Shown piece after piece: positions 62,228 to 64,000 of a DNA stretch of 64,000 bases; within the stretch, counting starts at the first letter, position 1; the number at the start of each line of letters is the position of its first letter. This stretch comes from JBJHAX01 sp050480705 (GTDB lineage Bacteria; Actinomycetota; Nitriliruptoria; Nitriliruptorales; Nitriliruptoraceae), in assembly GCA_050480705.1 (NCBI GenBank), contig JBJHAX010000001.1, forward strand, positions 124,001 through 188,000. The letters are read 5' to 3'. A program made the position numbers and the translations under genes. The notes beneath the pieces were generated by a model. The model was not told the DNA's origin. It saw nothing but the letters and a program-made list of their open reading frames with translations, and did not search any database.

Positions 62228-62261
62228 CACGCCGGCACGGCTCGGACAGCGACGGGTCGCG

Positions 62262-63245
62262 TCAGGCGCCCTTGCGGGCACGGACCTCCTCGACGATCGC
62301 CGGCAGGATCTCATGGAGGTCGCCGACGACCGCGTAGTCGGCCCGCACCACCATCGGCGCCTCGGTGTCGGTGTTGATCGCGAGGATCTTCTTCGAACTC
62401 ATGCAGCCGACCCAGTGCTGCGTGGCGCCGCTGATGCCGCATGCGATGTACAGGTCGGGGGCGACACGCGTGCCCGTCTGGCCGACCTGGTCGTTGTGGG
62501 ACCGCCAGCCGTTGTTGGTCGCCACGCGCGAGCATCCCACGGCTCCGCCGATGAGCCCGGCGAGCTCTTCGAGCACCGCGAACCCTTCCGCGCTGCCCAC
62601 ACCCCGCCCGCCGGAGACGACCACCGGTGCGGTCGCGAGGCTGATACCGGCGCCGAGGCTTGCGACGTCGCGGACCCGGCCGACGGCGAGTTCCTCGCCG
62701 AGCGAGGGCGTCACGTCGACGACCTCGGCGTCTCCTGGCACCTCAGCCGGCGCTGCGACCGTCTGGTGTGGCGCGACCGTCACCAGCGCGGCCGTCGCCT
62801 CGAGGTGTGCGTCTTCGAGCAGCACGCCGCCCCAGCGCACACGCGTGAGGTCCCAGCCGCCGTCGGCGGGCTGGATCGCCGTGCAGTTCGCGGCCAGCGG
62901 CAGATCGGTGCGTGCCGCCAGATGCGCCATCACCTCAGCGCCACGATCGGTGCCCGGCGCGACGATCGCACAGGTCGTGAGCTGACCGTGCAGCTGGGCC
63001 AGCGCCTCGCCGATCGCCGCGGGGGCGTACTCGGCGAACAGCTCGTGGTCGCAGCGGTGCACCGTCGCCACGCCCTGCACGCGCAACAGCTCGGTCATCG
63101 CGTCGGTCAGCTCCCCGACGACGACGGCGTGCAGGTCGGTGCCGGCCGCCTCGGCGAGCCCGCGCGAGAACGTGAGCGTTTCGGCCGACATCTTCGACAG
63201 CCCGTCGCCGTCGCGTTCGACCAGGGTCAGCACGGGATCACTCAC
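62262..63245 (-). CDS. etfA: Electron transfer flavoprotein alpha subunit
   Basis: 327-residue EtfA. N-terminal part with LTFSRGLAEAAGTDLHAVVVG; C-terminal FAD-binding half with VVVSGGRGVGSAEGFAVLEELAGLIGGAVGCSR, GQTGTRVAPDLYIACGISGATQHWVGM-like block (GATQHWVGCMSS), ILAINTDTEAPM and ADYAVVGDLHEILPAIVEEV. Accepts electrons from acyl-CoA and related dehydrogenases together with EtfB. GTG at 63245 overlaps the etfB stop by 4 bp. The frame is open upstream inside etfB, but family length and overlap fix the start. Confidence 0.95.
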   Translation of the reverse strand: MSDPVLTLVERDGDGLSKMSAETLTFSRGLAEAAGTDLHAVVVGELTDAMTELLRVQGVATVHRCDHELFAEYAPAAIGEALAQLHGQLTTCAIVAPGTDRGAEVMAHLAARTDLPLAANCTAIQPADGGWDLTRVRWGGVLLEDAHLEATAALVTVAPHQTVAAPAEVPGDAEVVDVTPSLGEELAVGRVRDVASLGAGISLATAPVVVSGGRGVGSAEGFAVLEELAGLIGGAVGCSRVATNNGWRSHNDQVGQTGTRVAPDLYIACGISGATQHWVGCMSSKKILAINTDTEAPMVVRADYAVVGDLHEILPAIVEEVRARKGA

Positions 63246-64000
63246 AGCGCCCCCACCTCCTCGAGCAGGTCGGCGACCGCCGGCGCAGCGTCCGCGCCGC
63301 GGCCGAGGATCACCGTCTCTGTCTGCTGCTGCTGAGGATGGCGGAACCCCCGGGTGGTCAGGCCACCCGGCGCGCCCTGGGGCTGCAGCGTGCGGATCTC
63401 GGCCTTCTTGGCGAGCAGTCGGCCCCGCATCGCGGGGTAGCGGGGAAGGTTGATGCCTTCCTTGACGGCGACGACCGCGGGCAGGGGCAGGTCGCACAGC
63501 TCGAAGCCGTCGTCGGTGGCGCGATGCACGGTCGCTGACGATCCCTCGAGTTCGATCTTCTTGACGCCGCTGACCACCGGCCGGTCCAGCAGATGGGCAA
63601 CGCGGATGCCGACCTGGTAGTTGCCGGCGTCAGCAGACTCGGTGCCGAACAGGACGAGATCGAACGCGCCGTCGTCGGCCTCGAGCGTTCGGATCGCGTC
63701 GACCAGCGCATGCGCGGTCGATCGCGGATCCCATTCGGTCGCCTCGATCGGCAGCAGCACCCCGTGGTCCACCCCCATCGAGATCGCGGTGCGCAGCTGC
63801 TCGTCGGCCTCGGCGGGACCGAGCGTGAGCACCGTCGAACTGCCGCCTTCGCGGCCCACGATCTGCACCGCCTCCTCGACGGCGCACTCCTCGTGGGGGC
63901 TGACGGTGAACCCGAGATGGCGGGTGTCGATCGCCGAGGCATCGTCGGTCAGCACGATCTTCGCGCCCGGTGCGGGGACCCGTTTGACGCAGACCAGCAC
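63242..64000 (-). CDS. etfB: Electron transfer flavoprotein beta subunit (start at or beyond window edge)
   Basis: At least 252 residues of EtfB, reading LVCVKRVPAPGAKIVLTDD at the N-terminus, then SPHEECAVEEAVQIVGREGG, VLTLGPAEADEQLRTAISMGVDHGVLL, FGTESADAGNYQVGIRVAHLLDRPVVSGV and VAVKEGINLPRYPAMRGRLLAKKAEIR, the EtfB signature. GTG at the last three bases of the window could be the start, but family members often have two or three residues before LVCVK, so the true start may lie just outside. Partner of etfA with GTGA-type coupling. Confidence 0.93.
   Translation of the reverse strand: MLVCVKRVPAPGAKIVLTDDASAIDTRHLGFTVSPHEECAVEEAVQIVGREGGSSTVLTLGPAEADEQLRTAISMGVDHGVLLPIEATEWDPRSTAHALVDAIRTLEADDGAFDLVLFGTESADAGNYQVGIRVAHLLDRPVVSGVKKIELEGSSATVHRATDDGFELCDLPLPAVVAVKEGINLPRYPAMRGRLLAKKAEIRTLQPQGAPGGLTTRGFRHPQQQQTETVILGRGADAAPAVADLLEEVGAL

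Overview
This is a GC-rich, densely packed chromosomal window from an actinobacterium, most likely a deep-branching one (Nitriliruptoria/Euzebya-like; this placement is inference). The evidence is the GTG-rich starts, the strong G/C bias at third codon positions, a BldD-type regulator, a mycobacterial/Streptomyces-type LexA box, the recC-recB-recD gene order, and the gene run lepA-hemW / hrcA-dnaJ-rsmE / phoH-ybeY-corC / cdd-era that many actinobacteria share in this order. No tRNA, rRNA, CRISPR array, insertion sequence or phage gene was found. One assembly gap (10 N) lies at 53503-53512.

Layout. 0-9.6 kb: lepA, a DUF1269 membrane protein, hemW, a PEBP-fold protein, secreted/lipoprotein genes and a phosphofructokinase whose active site looks pyrophosphate-dependent. 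An 890-bp gene-free stretch (7953-8842) appears to encode a highly structured RNA on the minus strand. 9.6-16 kb: an AGCS-type amino-acid/cation symporter, a P1B-5 metal ATPase with a hemerythrin tail, a radical SAM protein with a LexA box set between its -35 and -10, and a GerMN lipoprotein. 16.2-29.3 kb: a translationally coupled five-gene DNA-repair operon, a YhaO/SbcD-like nuclease and YhaN/SbcC-like ATPase followed by recC, recB and recD, every junction a 4-bp overlap. 29.3-36.6 kb: gamma-carbonic-anhydrase-like protein, RNase II/R family enzyme, a coiled-coil membrane protein coupled to a lipoprotein protease, a J-domain protein and an M15-type peptidase.

36.6-49.6 kb is the conserved housekeeping core: hrcA, dnaJ, rsmE, a BldD-like regulator carrying the c-di-GMP-binding signature, phoH, ybeY, a CNNM/CorC protein, single-chain pyruvate:ferredoxin oxidoreductase with a dihydroorotate-dehydrogenase-like partner, cdd and era. 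49.6-54.6 kb is accessory: two tandem L,D-transpeptidase paralogues, a secreted protein with a choice-of-anchor-like C-terminus, and a duplicated two-gene module in which a small XRE-like HTH protein and a short coiled-coil protein are encoded convergently and overlap by exactly 29 bp in both copies. A perfect 18-bp palindrome lies between the copies. I recognise no described system in this module, and it is the best candidate for something new.

54.9-64 kb: a serA-like dehydrogenase coupled to a DUF1015 protein; a folate one-carbon set (MTHFR-like, formate-THF ligase, FolC-like); an IclR regulator; and convergent etfA/etfB, with etfB running to the window edge.
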